From contig NZ_SRPE01000003.1 in NCBI RefSeq assembly GCF_004785645.1, forward strand, positions 340,557-404,556: a stretch of 64,000 nt of DNA. Reading direction: 5' to 3'. The translations under genes were made by a program, and so were the position numbers. The stretch comes from Empedobacter tilapiae (GTDB taxonomy: Bacteria; Bacteroidota; Bacteroidia; Flavobacteriales; Weeksellaceae). This document shows positions 52,652 through 62,100 of the stretch, piece after piece (positions within the stretch are counted from its first letter, which is position 1; each line of letters starts with the position of its first letter). The notes below the pieces were generated by a model. It saw nothing but the letters and a program-made list of their open reading frames with translations. It did not search any database and was not told the origin of the DNA.

Positions 52652-53707
52652 ATGATAAATTCTACTTTTTGCATTGGTTTAATGTCTGGAACTTCTTTAG
52701 ATGGTTTAGATATTTGTTATGTTCGTTTTGATGATGATAACTATTTTGAAATTTTGCAAGCAGAAACTATTAATTATTCATCAGATTGGCGAACAAAACT
52801 AGCTGAAGCGTATAAATATTCGGCAATGGATTTATGCCAACTAGATGTAGAGTTTGGTTATTTTCTTGGGGAGCAAGTGAAGGAATTTATTCAAAGAAAT
52901 GATATTCAACAAGTCGATTTTGTTTCTTCACATGGACAAACAATTTTTCATCAACCACAAAAGTCATTTACTTTACAAATCGGAAATGGAGCTGCAATAG
53001 CTTCGCGTTGTCAACAAAAAGTGGTGTGCGATTTTCGTACGCAAGATGTTGTTTTGGGAGGACAAGGAGCGCCTTTGGTTCCAATTGGTGACGAATTGTT
53101 ATTTAATCAATACGATGCTTGTCTTAATTTGGGTGGTTTTTCTAATATTTCGTTAAATAGAAAAGAAAAACGAATTGCATTTGATATTTGTCCGATCAAT
53201 ATTGTACTGAATCATTACTCAAAACAATTAGGAAAAGAATATGATGAGAATGGAGTTTTTGCTGAACAAGGAAAAGTAAACAATGAATTAGTAGCAGAAT
53301 TAAATGAACTTGAGTTTTATCAACAATCTTTTCCAAAATCGTTAGGTTATGAATGGGTTGAATCTAAGTTTTTAACAATTGTTGATAAGTACGATATTTC
53401 TATCGAAGATAAGCTGAGAAGTTGTGTGGAGCATTTCGTAATTCAAATTAAGAATATCTTTGCTTTATACGATATCAACAATGTGTTGATAACTGGAGGA
53501 GGAGTTCGGAATTTATTTTTTATCAATCGTTTACGAAAATTAACGAATGTTGAAATCATTATTCCAAATGATAATTTAATCGATTTTAAAGAAGCTTTAA
53601 TCTTTGCATTCCTTGGTTATCGTCGTGTTCATAACAAAATAAATTGTTTGGCTTCTGTAACAGGAGCGAGCAGAGATCATTCGTCTGGAGTTATATACAA
53701 CCTATAA
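52652..53707 (+). CDS. anmK: Anhydro-N-acetylmuramic acid kinase
   Basis: A 351-residue ASKHA-fold kinase that hydrolyses the 1,6-anhydro ring of anhMurNAc and phosphorylates it, recycling cell-wall sugar. GLMSGTSLDGLD is the phosphate-1 motif, SSHGQTIFHQP and RTQDVVLGGQGAPLVPIGDELLF are signature stretches, LNLGGFSNIS follows, and VLITGGGVRNLFFINRL is the adenosine motif. Length is near the family's 360-370. The partner etherase murQ is not adjacent. Confidence 0.95.
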   Translation: MINSTFCIGLMSGTSLDGLDICYVRFDDDNYFEILQAETINYSSDWRTKLAEAYKYSAMDLCQLDVEFGYFLGEQVKEFIQRNDIQQVDFVSSHGQTIFHQPQKSFTLQIGNGAAIASRCQQKVVCDFRTQDVVLGGQGAPLVPIGDELLFNQYDACLNLGGFSNISLNRKEKRIAFDICPINIVLNHYSKQLGKEYDENGVFAEQGKVNNELVAELNELEFYQQSFPKSLGYEWVESKFLTIVDKYDISIEDKLRSCVEHFVIQIKNIFALYDINNVLITGGGVRNLFFINRLRKLTNVEIIIPNDNLIDFKEALIFAFLGYRRVHNKINCLASVTGASRDHSSGVIYNL

Positions 53708-53743
53708 AATCTATGTAGTTAATAGAGTTTAAAATATTTTATT

Positions 53744-53751
53744 TACATTTG
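53744..53751 (+). promoter_or_regulatory. Promoter -7 element of the hydrolase/desaturase pair
   Basis: TACATTTG (TAnnTTTG), 25 bp before the ATG at 53777. Confidence 0.55.
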
Positions 53752-53776
53752 TTCGATAACTAAGAATAAATACGAT

Positions 53777-54490
53777 ATGAAATATTCAAAAAATAAAGAT
53801 GTTATTTTACTTCATGGCTTATTTGGAAGCCTTAGTAATTGGGGAAATGTTATCAAGAATCTTGAAATAAATTACAATGTTTATACACCAACATTTCCTT
53901 TATTTTCAACTCATTTCAAAAGAAATTCACTTCAAAATTTAGTTCAATTTCTAGAAAATTATATTGAATCAAATAAAATTGAAAATCCAATACTAATCGG
54001 AAATTCTTTGGGCGGGCATGTTGCGTTGCTGTATGCGTTGGCACATCCAAATTTGGTTGATAAATTGATTTTAGCTGGAAGTTCTGGTTTGTATGAAAGC
54101 AATTTACAGGCTTCTTTTGTGCGTGTGCGAGATTACGAGTATATCAAAAATAAGGTAGAAGAAGTTTTTGAAACAAAAAATGTTGTTACAAAAGAATTGA
54201 TTGATGATGTCTTTTCAACTGCCAATACACCTACAAAAGCTTTGTCTATAATTTCGATTGCGCGAGATGCAAAGCGACAAAATTTGAAACATCTTTTACA
54301 TAAAATTGATCAGCCGGTTTTGTTGGTTTGGGGAAAACAAGATATTGTGACACCGCCAGATGTTGCTGAAGAGTTTTTTGCACATTTACCTAATGCAAAA
54401 TTAGCTTACATCGATCATTGCGGTCATGTGCCGATGATGGAGCAGCCGTTACTTTTTAATCAATATATCAATCAATTTTTAAGTGCTTAA
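53777..54490 (+). CDS. Alpha/beta hydrolase
   Basis: A 237-residue cytosolic hydrolase. Motifs: oxyanion HGLFGSLSNWGNVI, nucleophile elbow GNSLGGHVAL (Ser), acid region LLVWGKQDIVTPP (Asp), and catalytic His in DHCGHVPMMEQP. The set resembles MhpC/meta-cleavage hydrolases and many esterases; substrate unknown. It shares the 'HGLFG...NW' opening with the hydrolase at 10325-11101 but is otherwise divergent. The sterol-desaturase gene starts 2 bp after its stop, so the two are translationally linked. Confidence 0.88.
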   Translation: MKYSKNKDVILLHGLFGSLSNWGNVIKNLEINYNVYTPTFPLFSTHFKRNSLQNLVQFLENYIESNKIENPILIGNSLGGHVALLYALAHPNLVDKLILAGSSGLYESNLQASFVRVRDYEYIKNKVEEVFETKNVVTKELIDDVFSTANTPTKALSIISIARDAKRQNLKHLLHKIDQPVLLVWGKQDIVTPPDVAEEFFAHLPNAKLAYIDHCGHVPMMEQPLLFNQYINQFLSA

Positions 54491-54492
54491 AA

Positions 54493-55707
54493 ATGAATCA
54501 TCCCGAGTATTTAGCTTTTGCTTTACCAGCTTTTTTTCTTTTTTTATGGCTTGAATATGTAGTTGTTAAAAAGAAGAAATTAAAGAATATCTATAAATAT
54601 GAAAGTTCAGTTTCTAATATTTCAATAGGAATTGCAGAACGATTATTGAATCTTTTTATTACGGTAAGTTTTTACAATTTGTATGTTTGGATTTACGAAA
54701 ATTATAGTCTTTTAGATATTTCAAATGCTTGGTGGATTTGGGTTGTGATGCTTTTAGCGACAGATTTTGTCTGGTATTGGTATCATCGTTTGGGACATGA
54801 AGTCAATATTTTTTGGGGAGCCCATATTGTGCATCATCAATCTGAAGAATTTAATTTTACAGTTGCGGCTCGTATCACGACTTTGCAAGCAATTGTTCGC
54901 AATGTTTTTTGGTGTATTTTGCCTTTTATTGGTTTTCATCCAAATTTAGTGATGACGATTTTGGTGGTTCATGGCGTGTATTCTTTTTTTACGCATACGC
55001 AGATTTTGGAGAAACAAAAATGGCTTGAATATATTTTTATAACACCTTCTCTTCATGGTGTTCATCATGCTTCTGACGAAAAATATTTGGACAAAAATTA
55101 TGGAGATGTATTTGTTTTTTGGGACAAATTGTTTGGTACTTTTCAGAAAGAAGAAGAAAAACCAAGGTATGGATTGACGCATCCTATCAATAGTTACAGT
55201 TTTTTGTGGCAACATTTTCATTATTATTTAGAGTTGTATGAAGCTGCTCGAAGAAAATCCTCCATTAAAGAAAAATTGACAATATATTTTGGAAGTCCAG
55301 CGGTAATGGATCAAGAAATAAGACCAATTATTGAAAAGAAATGGATGTCTAAAAATAAAGTGAATAGTTATCATTTCAAATACAAAGGTTATATCAATTT
55401 ACAATTGATTTTATCGTTTGTAGCGATGAGTATTCTAACATATTACTTTGATCAATTTGATAATTTAACCAAAGGTTTCTTCGTTGCATTTGTTTTGATA
55501 ACATTAATAAATATTGGTGCACAATTAGAACAAAAAAGATGGGTGCCTTATTTAGAACATATTAGATTTTTAGTGTTTTGTAACTTCTTTATCATTCAAT
55601 CTCACAATTATTTCTTGCTGATTTTACCTTTTTTATTCGTTTTTATCATCGAAAAGATGTTTAATTTTAGTAATTGGTATCAAAAAAGTATTTTGAAGAT
55701 TATATAA
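54493..55707 (+). CDS. Sterol desaturase/fatty acid hydroxylase family membrane protein
   Basis: A 404-residue membrane protein. The diiron His motifs are HRLGHE, HIVHHQSEEFN and SLHGVHHASDEKYLDKNYGD. Their spacing and the sequence around them, such as LATDFVWYWYHRLGHEVNIFWGAH, are those of the alkylglycerol monooxygenase/ERG3-like branch. About 280-390 are four extra membrane segments. It probably hydroxylates or cleaves a lipid chain. Coupled to the alpha/beta hydrolase upstream (2-bp gap), which suggests an ester or ether lipid substrate, but this is inference. Confidence 0.88.
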   Translation: MNHPEYLAFALPAFFLFLWLEYVVVKKKKLKNIYKYESSVSNISIGIAERLLNLFITVSFYNLYVWIYENYSLLDISNAWWIWVVMLLATDFVWYWYHRLGHEVNIFWGAHIVHHQSEEFNFTVAARITTLQAIVRNVFWCILPFIGFHPNLVMTILVVHGVYSFFTHTQILEKQKWLEYIFITPSLHGVHHASDEKYLDKNYGDVFVFWDKLFGTFQKEEEKPRYGLTHPINSYSFLWQHFHYYLELYEAARRKSSIKEKLTIYFGSPAVMDQEIRPIIEKKWMSKNKVNSYHFKYKGYINLQLILSFVAMSILTYYFDQFDNLTKGFFVAFVLITLINIGAQLEQKRWVPYLEHIRFLVFCNFFIIQSHNYFLLILPFLFVFIIEKMFNFSNWYQKSILKII

Positions 55708-55790
55708 ATGATAATTTAGGTCTTATTGTTTCGTTTAGATTAGGCGGTTAAAAACGAGTTCATTATTTTTACCAAACTAAAAAAAATATA

Positions 55791-56951
55791 ATGATAGTTT
55801 CTAAACTTTTTAACCAATTTTTTCATAGCCAAACCTCAGGAGGAATTTTATTGATTTTCTGTACTGCGTTTTCTTTATTATTAGCCAATTCACCAATTGC
55901 AGAATTTTATGATGCGATTTGGTTAACAGATATGTTTGGGCATTCTTTTGCACATTGGATTAATGATGGTTTGATGGCTATTTTCTTTTTCTTGATTGGT
56001 TTAGAATTAAAACGAGAAGTTTTTGTAGGTGAATTGTCGGATACTAAAAAAGCAATTTTACCTGTTTTTGCAGCTTTGGGAGGAATGTTAATTCCTGCAT
56101 TTATTTTCTTTTTGACGAATAAAGGAACGGATACCATTCATGGTTTTGGAATTCCGATGGCGACAGATATTGCTTTTGCTGTTGCTATTATAACTATGTT
56201 AGGAAAAAGAGTTCCATTATCATTAAAAGTATTTTTAACAGCTTTAGCTGTAATTGACGATTTAGGAGCAATTGTAGTGATTGCATTATTTTATCCAAAT
56301 CCAGAATTACCTTTAGATTTTACACAATTCGGAATTGCAATTGCCATTTTGTTAGGTCTTTTCGCTTTAAATAAATTAAAAGTAAAATCAATGATTCCTT
56401 ATATCATTGGGGGGATTGCTGTTTGGTGGTTTATGTTGCATTCGGGTATTCACGCTACAATTGCGGGAGTTTTGGTTGCATTTACAATTCCATTTGATAA
56501 GGACGATTCTAAATCACTTTCAGCTAAAATGGAGCATGCTTTACATATTCCAGTAGCATTTATTATTCTACCATTATTTGCTTTAGCAAATACCGCAATT
56601 ACGATAGATGGTGGAGGATTAGCGCATTTTAGTATTCCTTTAGCTTCGGGTATTTTCTTAGGATTAGTTGTAGGAAAACCAGTCGGAATTACATTATTTA
56701 CATGGATTGCGGTTAAATTAGGATTGTGTGAATTACCTACAGCAGTAAATTTCAAACGAGTTTTTGGTGTCGGAATTTTAGGAGGAATTGGATTTACAAT
56801 GTCCATTTTTGTTTCGATGTTGGCCTTCAAAGACCCAAGCTATATAAATGAAGCGAAATTGATGATTTTAGTAGCTTCGTTAACAGCTGCTATTGTTGGA
56901 TTTATTGTTTTAAAAATATTATTAACTACAAAACAAGATTATTCAGATTAA
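55791..56951 (+). CDS. nhaA: Na+/H+ antiporter NhaA
   Basis: A 386-residue antiporter with about 12 membrane segments. Conserved Asp156-Asp157 in VIDDLGAIVVIALFY form the ion site (the Asp163-Asp164 pair in E. coli). HWINDGLMAIFFFLIGLELKRE, FGIPMATDIAFA, GIHATIAGVLVAF, and GVGILGGIGFTMSIFVSMLAF near the C-terminus are family signatures. It exchanges sodium for protons at the inner membrane for pH and salt homeostasis. It has its own terminator. Confidence 0.96.
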   Translation: MIVSKLFNQFFHSQTSGGILLIFCTAFSLLLANSPIAEFYDAIWLTDMFGHSFAHWINDGLMAIFFFLIGLELKREVFVGELSDTKKAILPVFAALGGMLIPAFIFFLTNKGTDTIHGFGIPMATDIAFAVAIITMLGKRVPLSLKVFLTALAVIDDLGAIVVIALFYPNPELPLDFTQFGIAIAILLGLFALNKLKVKSMIPYIIGGIAVWWFMLHSGIHATIAGVLVAFTIPFDKDDSKSLSAKMEHALHIPVAFIILPLFALANTAITIDGGGLAHFSIPLASGIFLGLVVGKPVGITLFTWIAVKLGLCELPTAVNFKRVFGVGILGGIGFTMSIFVSMLAFKDPSYINEAKLMILVASLTAAIVGFIVLKILLTTKQDYSD

Positions 56952-56975
56952 GAATAGTCAATTCATAAATAATAG

Positions 56976-57005
56976 AATCGAATTTTTCTTCGGAGAAATT
57001 CGATT
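56976..57005 (+). terminator. Terminator of nhaA
   Basis: AATCGAATTTTTC / GAGAAATTCGATT (13 bp, one wobble) closed by a C(TTCG)G tetraloop, then T8. Confidence 0.9.
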
Positions 57006-57051
57006 TTTTTTTGAAGATGATTCCGTAACTTCGTGTAAAATTTTTGAATAA

Positions 57052-58272
57052 ATGAGAACGTATCAAGAAACAATCGATTGGTTGTTTACAAATTTACCAA
57101 TGTTCCAACGTGTTGGAGCATCAGCAATGAAAGCAGATTTAACAAATATTACAGCTTTATGTGAATATTTAGGAAACCCGCAGAAAAAGTTTAAAACGGT
57201 TCATATTGCAGGAACAAATGGTAAAGGAAGTACGTCTCATATGTTGGCTTCTATTTTTCAGGAAGCTGGTTTCAAAACTGGTTTAACGACTTCTCCTCAC
57301 CTCAAAGATTTCCGTGAACGAATTCGTGTAAATGGTGCAATGGCTGATGAAGAATTTGTGATTGATTTTGTAAATAAACATGAACAAAAAATCATCGATC
57401 AAAAGGCATCTTTTTTTGAAATTGCAATTGCAATGGCTTTTGAATATTTTGCACAGCAAAAAGTAGATATCGCAATTATAGAAACTGGTTTGGGTGGACG
57501 ATTAGATTCGACAAATATTATTTTGCCAGAGCTTTCTGTTATTACGAACATTGGTTTAGACCATACCCAATTTTTGGGTGATACATTGGATAAAATTGCA
57601 TTTGAAAAAGCTGGTATCATAAAACCAAATACAGCGGTTGTAATTGGAGAAACAACTGCAGAAACAAAACCAGTTTTTGAACAAGTAGCGAAAGATAGAA
57701 ATGCTGAAATCATTTTTGCAGAAGAAAAACATTTTCAAGATTTGTCTTCAGATTTGAAAGGATCTTATCAAATCAAAAATAAACGTACCGTTTTAACCGC
57801 TATTGAACAATTGCAAAAAAAAGGTTGGGCAGTCTCTCCTGAAAATATTACAAATGGCTTATTGAATGTTGTAAAAAATACAAATTTGCGTGGACGTTGG
57901 GATATTTTGGGACAACATCCATTAATTGTTGCTGATACAGCGCACAATCCGCACGGTTTAGCAGAAGTTTCGAAACAAATAAATGAACAAGCGTACAATC
58001 AATTGCACTTAGTTTTAGGATTTGTGAATGATAAAGATGTTTTATCTATTCTAAATTTCTTTCCTAAAAAAGCAATATACTATTTTTGTCAACCAAATGT
58101 TCCGCGTAAATACGATATTGACGAATTGTATAAAATCATTCCAGAAGATATCAAAGACAAACACTTTTTTGATTCTGTAGAAAAAGCATTAATTGCAGCA
58201 AAATTGAATTCAAAAGAAAATGATATGATCTACATTGGTGGAAGTACCTTTGTTGTTGCTGAAATTGTATAA
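57052..58272 (+). CDS. folC: Folylpolyglutamate synthase/dihydrofolate synthase
   Basis: A 406-residue Mur-ligase-like enzyme adding glutamate to dihydropteroate and folates. P-loop GTNGKGSTSHMLASI, TTSPHLKDFRERI, IAIAMAFEYFAQQKVDIAIIETGLGGRLDSTN, TNIGLDHTQFLGDTLDKIAFEKAGI, and DTAHNPHG near residue 300 are all family motifs. Last housekeeping gene before the surface-protein pair. The gap 58273-58430 contains only the next promoter. Confidence 0.96.
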   Translation: MRTYQETIDWLFTNLPMFQRVGASAMKADLTNITALCEYLGNPQKKFKTVHIAGTNGKGSTSHMLASIFQEAGFKTGLTTSPHLKDFRERIRVNGAMADEEFVIDFVNKHEQKIIDQKASFFEIAIAMAFEYFAQQKVDIAIIETGLGGRLDSTNIILPELSVITNIGLDHTQFLGDTLDKIAFEKAGIIKPNTAVVIGETTAETKPVFEQVAKDRNAEIIFAEEKHFQDLSSDLKGSYQIKNKRTVLTAIEQLQKKGWAVSPENITNGLLNVVKNTNLRGRWDILGQHPLIVADTAHNPHGLAEVSKQINEQAYNQLHLVLGFVNDKDVLSILNFFPKKAIYYFCQPNVPRKYDIDELYKIIPEDIKDKHFFDSVEKALIAAKLNSKENDMIYIGGSTFVVAEIV

Positions 58273-58397
58273 AAATACAATATTTATTAAACGTTGCAAA
58301 ACATAGACTTATCTGATGTTAATTGCTTTAATTTTTATTTTTCCTTATCTTTTGTTGTTTTTTCTGTTATTAACTAGTAAAAAATTGTAAAACAAAT

Positions 58398-58405
58398 TAT
58401 ATTTG
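58398..58405 (+). promoter_or_regulatory. Promoter -7 element of the surface-protein locus
   Basis: TATATTTG (TAnnTTTG), 25 bp before the ATG at 58431. The two downstream genes are probably one transcript. Confidence 0.55.
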
Positions 58406-58430
58406 TTGTGGTTTAGTTAATAGAATATTT

Positions 58431-59117
58431 ATGAAAAAAGGTTTATTTGCTTTAGCATTTATAGTTTCTGCTGTATTTGCTAAAGCGCAGGTAGGTATTG
58501 GTACAGATGATCCAAAAGCTACTTTAGATGTTACTGCTGTTAGTGTAGCTGGTACAAGTGCTTCAGTAGAAGGTGTTTTGATTCCAAGAGTCGACAGAGA
58601 AAGAGCTCAGTCCATGAAAAGTGTAGAAAAATCTACAATGATTTATGTTAATAGTACAACAACAGGTTCTCAAACAGGAACAGCTATTCACATCGATAAA
58701 GAAGGATTCTATTATTTTGATGGATCTGTTTGGGTTAAGTTATCTTCAGGCAATACTAGCCCAGGCTTCTTTTATATGCCTTCAGTTGTTTTACCTACGG
58801 TTGAAACTGATGCAAGAGTTTTGGATACAAACAATTTATCATACTCTTATGATTCAGCCACTTCTACTTATAGTGTGAAAATATATGATTTATTCAGCAC
58901 ACAATTCAATACACCTGTAGCGTCTAGTATTAGTTCTTCAAGCTTGAATCAATTTGTATTAACAAGAGATAAGTATGACTATTTTGTAACTTTTGCAGAT
59001 AGCTCAGTATTTACAGATATTAAAGTTAGTGCTTTAGGAGAACTAACATATAAAGTAAATCCAAGTGCGATAATAAGAACAGGATCTTTCATGAATATAG
59101 TATTGAAAGTTAAGTAA
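58431..59117 (+). CDS. Small exported protein with 'VGIGT...P' head
   Basis: A 228-residue exported protein. Signal peptide (LFALAFIVSAVFAKAQ), then VGIGTDDPKATLDVTA, an opening common to many Bacteroidota surface and tail-fibre-like proteins. GVLIPRVDRERAQ and FDGSVWVKL match the following sequence in such proteins. The C-terminal 110 residues are beta-rich and unique. It probably forms or decorates a surface structure. The giant lectin-like gene follows after 49 bp on the same strand with no terminator between, suggesting that the two work together. Confidence 0.7.
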   Translation: MKKGLFALAFIVSAVFAKAQVGIGTDDPKATLDVTAVSVAGTSASVEGVLIPRVDRERAQSMKSVEKSTMIYVNSTTTGSQTGTAIHIDKEGFYYFDGSVWVKLSSGNTSPGFFYMPSVVLPTVETDARVLDTNNLSYSYDSATSTYSVKIYDLFSTQFNTPVASSISSSSLNQFVLTRDKYDYFVTFADSSVFTDIKVSALGELTYKVNPSAIIRTGSFMNIVLKVK

Positions 59118-59166
59118 TGAATAGCTTAATCATAGCAATGTTGTTTAAATTGAAAAATAGTATAAA

Positions 59167-62100
59167 ATGAGTTTGAATAAATTAAGGTTTTTGCTTTGTG
59201 TTCAGTTTTTTATTCTGTGTGTTACATTGTCTGCACAGTTTATTATTGATGAAAGCTTTAAAAATTCTAGTGTTAGTTCTAATGTTATTACAGGTGATAA
59301 TGCATTACTAACATCAGGTAAAGGTGATGCTACTGGTGACGGTTGGTTGCGATTAACAGCAAGTACTGGTAATCAAAAAGGTTTTGCTTATATAAATGAA
59401 ACATTTCCTTCTGAACAAGGAGTGACAATAGAATTTGATTACAAAACTTGGGGAGGAAATGGCGCAGATGGATTTACAGTATTCTTATTTGATGGTAATT
59501 ATGGTCCAACTGGAACTAATATTTTTAAGACAGGGGCTTTTGGAGGAGCTTTAGGATATTCTAAAAGTAACTCTGGAGCTGGTATGACTGGTGGCTATAT
59601 AGGGATTGGATTTGATGAGTATGGAAACTATGCTTCGACTTCTGAAGGTAAAAATGGAGGAGCAGGTTCTAGTTTATATAAAAATTATGTATCTATAAGA
59701 GGAATTGCTCCAGACTATAAATATCTGTTTGGAAAAGCTTATAGTGCAGGGATAGCTTATACTAAAATTGCAACAGTTCGTCCAAGTGATGCAAATTTCT
59801 ATAGAAGAGTAAAAATAGAGATAACTCCTGAAAAAGGAAGTTATAGAATCAAGACATTTTTAAAAAGTAGTATAACCGGAGCTTTTGTTGAACATTTTTC
59901 AACAGTTTCTTCAGAGAAACCTTTTAAAACCTTGAAAGTAGGTTTTGCGGGATCTACAGGAGGTAGCACAAACTACCATGAAATTAGAAATGTAACGGTA
60001 AAAACACCTGGAGGGATTAGTGTTAAAAAATCAGCAGATAAAACACATCTAGCTGAAGCTAATGCTTCTAACCCTGATGCAAATAAGATAACATACACTA
60101 TAGAAGTTAGTAATTTTCAAAGTGCTAAAGTTTCAGATATACAATTTGTAGATATAATTCAAGATGCGAATGGTATTCAATTGAATGCGAATCAGTTTGT
60201 TGTAGAGTCTATTTTACTTTCAGGATTTGTAGACACTAGTAATTCTTTGCTGCAGAATAATAATAATAAAATTACAGGAACACTAGGGTTAGAGAAATTT
60301 ACTGAAGGAAAAGTAACCATTGTTGGACGATATGTAGGCGCTATTAATGGAAGTAGAATCAAGAATGATGTTTCTGTAAATTCTATTCTTTTCGAAGATG
60401 ATAATTTAGAAAATAATTCAGCATTTGTATTGACAGATATTTTAAAAGCAAATGACGATATTTACAGATGGGGTTCAACAAATTTATTTTTAGGTACAAA
60501 TGATAAATTAGATGGACTTAATACAGTGTTATTCTTTGATGGAGCAAATAAGAATGCGATAATATCAACTATAGGTACTTGGCCATCAGGAATTACATTA
60601 GATACAAAAACAGGACAAGTTAATATTGTTGCAGGAACACAAATGCCTACAAAGCCATTGCAATACCAAATTTGTAATTTGAATGGAACTTGTTCTATAG
60701 CAAATGTAATTTTTTATGATAAGGAAAATGATTTATCAATAACAAGTTTAGTAGATAATCAATGTGGATATAATGATAAAAAAAATAATTATACATTAAC
60801 AATTAAAAACAATTCACCATTTCCTATTATAGCATCTGCAAGTGATAAGGTAAATGTGAAGTTTAATGTAAGTAATGCTGCTGGATACAATAAAATTGAA
60901 ACATTTGATACAGGATTAGGTGATAATGGTAAGTGGAATATGAGTGAAAGTTATAATGCTAATACTACATATGATTATATATTTACTTTAAAGGATAACA
61001 CAACTATACCTGCAAATAGTACAATTACTTTACAGTTTACGAAAGATTGGAATCAATTATTGAATTCTACAGAGAATAATATAAATTCACTTAATATTTC
61101 TCTAAATTATTTAAACGCGTCTAATACGAATATTGATGGAGATTTATCTAACAACACAAATTTTGTTTCTGTTTTTTGGAGTAATGCTACCCAAGTTCCT
61201 AATGTATCAACAAAAAAAGTAAATCAGCATGATAAAATAACTGTTGGTGAAATAGCTGATTTAGGACCAAATACAAACGGATATAAATTTTATTTAGTTG
61301 ATGGTACGACTGAGATTCCATCGAACTATTTAGTTCCAACAGCAACGAGTCAATCATTCTCTTTTATGTATAAAAGTGCTTGTGATAATAATCAAGTTTT
61401 AGTTAAGGTAGATGTAGGTTTCCCAGATCCAGGAAAAATTACTTTAACAAGTGGAGCAGAAGTTAATGAGAAAATAATTTGTTATGGTGGAGAAATAGAG
61501 GTTTTAGAGTTGCAAAAAGCGACTTCGCCTCAAACTTCAAGATTTATCTATACATGGGAAATAAGCTTTGACGATGGGGTGACATGGAATAAAAGTGAAG
61601 ATATAAAAAATGATGATGGAAATGTAGAGGTCGCAGGACAACAATCAATCAAATTAACCAACGTAACACGTAAAACAAAAGTAAGACGAGTTGCTAAAAT
61701 GAATATGATTTTAGGAGGAAGTGATAATGTTTCTGCAACATCTAATGAAGTCACAATTAATGTTCAAGAAGAGAATGAAATTATTTTACCAGAAGGAGTT
61801 AATTCTTTTGCTGTAAAAGAAGGAGATGCGTTTACTTTTCCTACAATTTCTGCAAAACTTCCTTCAACGATTAAAATATTTGATTCTCAAGGACAAGTAG
61901 TTGGAAACTCAGTTTCTGGACTTAAGAAAGGAGAATATTCTTTTACAGTAGAAGCAATAACTACATCAGCTGCAGCTAAAGAAGGTTGTGTTAGTTATTC
62001 TACAATCCGATTAATGGTATATAATTTAGAAGATTGTAATACAGTAAACAAAAAAATATTTGCAACAAATGCAATTAGTTGGACCTCTGGATTAAGTGGT

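Noticed and set aside
54946..55221. Minus-strand frame of 91 codons inside the desaturase gene
   Set aside because: Wholly antisense to a gene with clear diiron motifs; no promoter or recognisable sequence.
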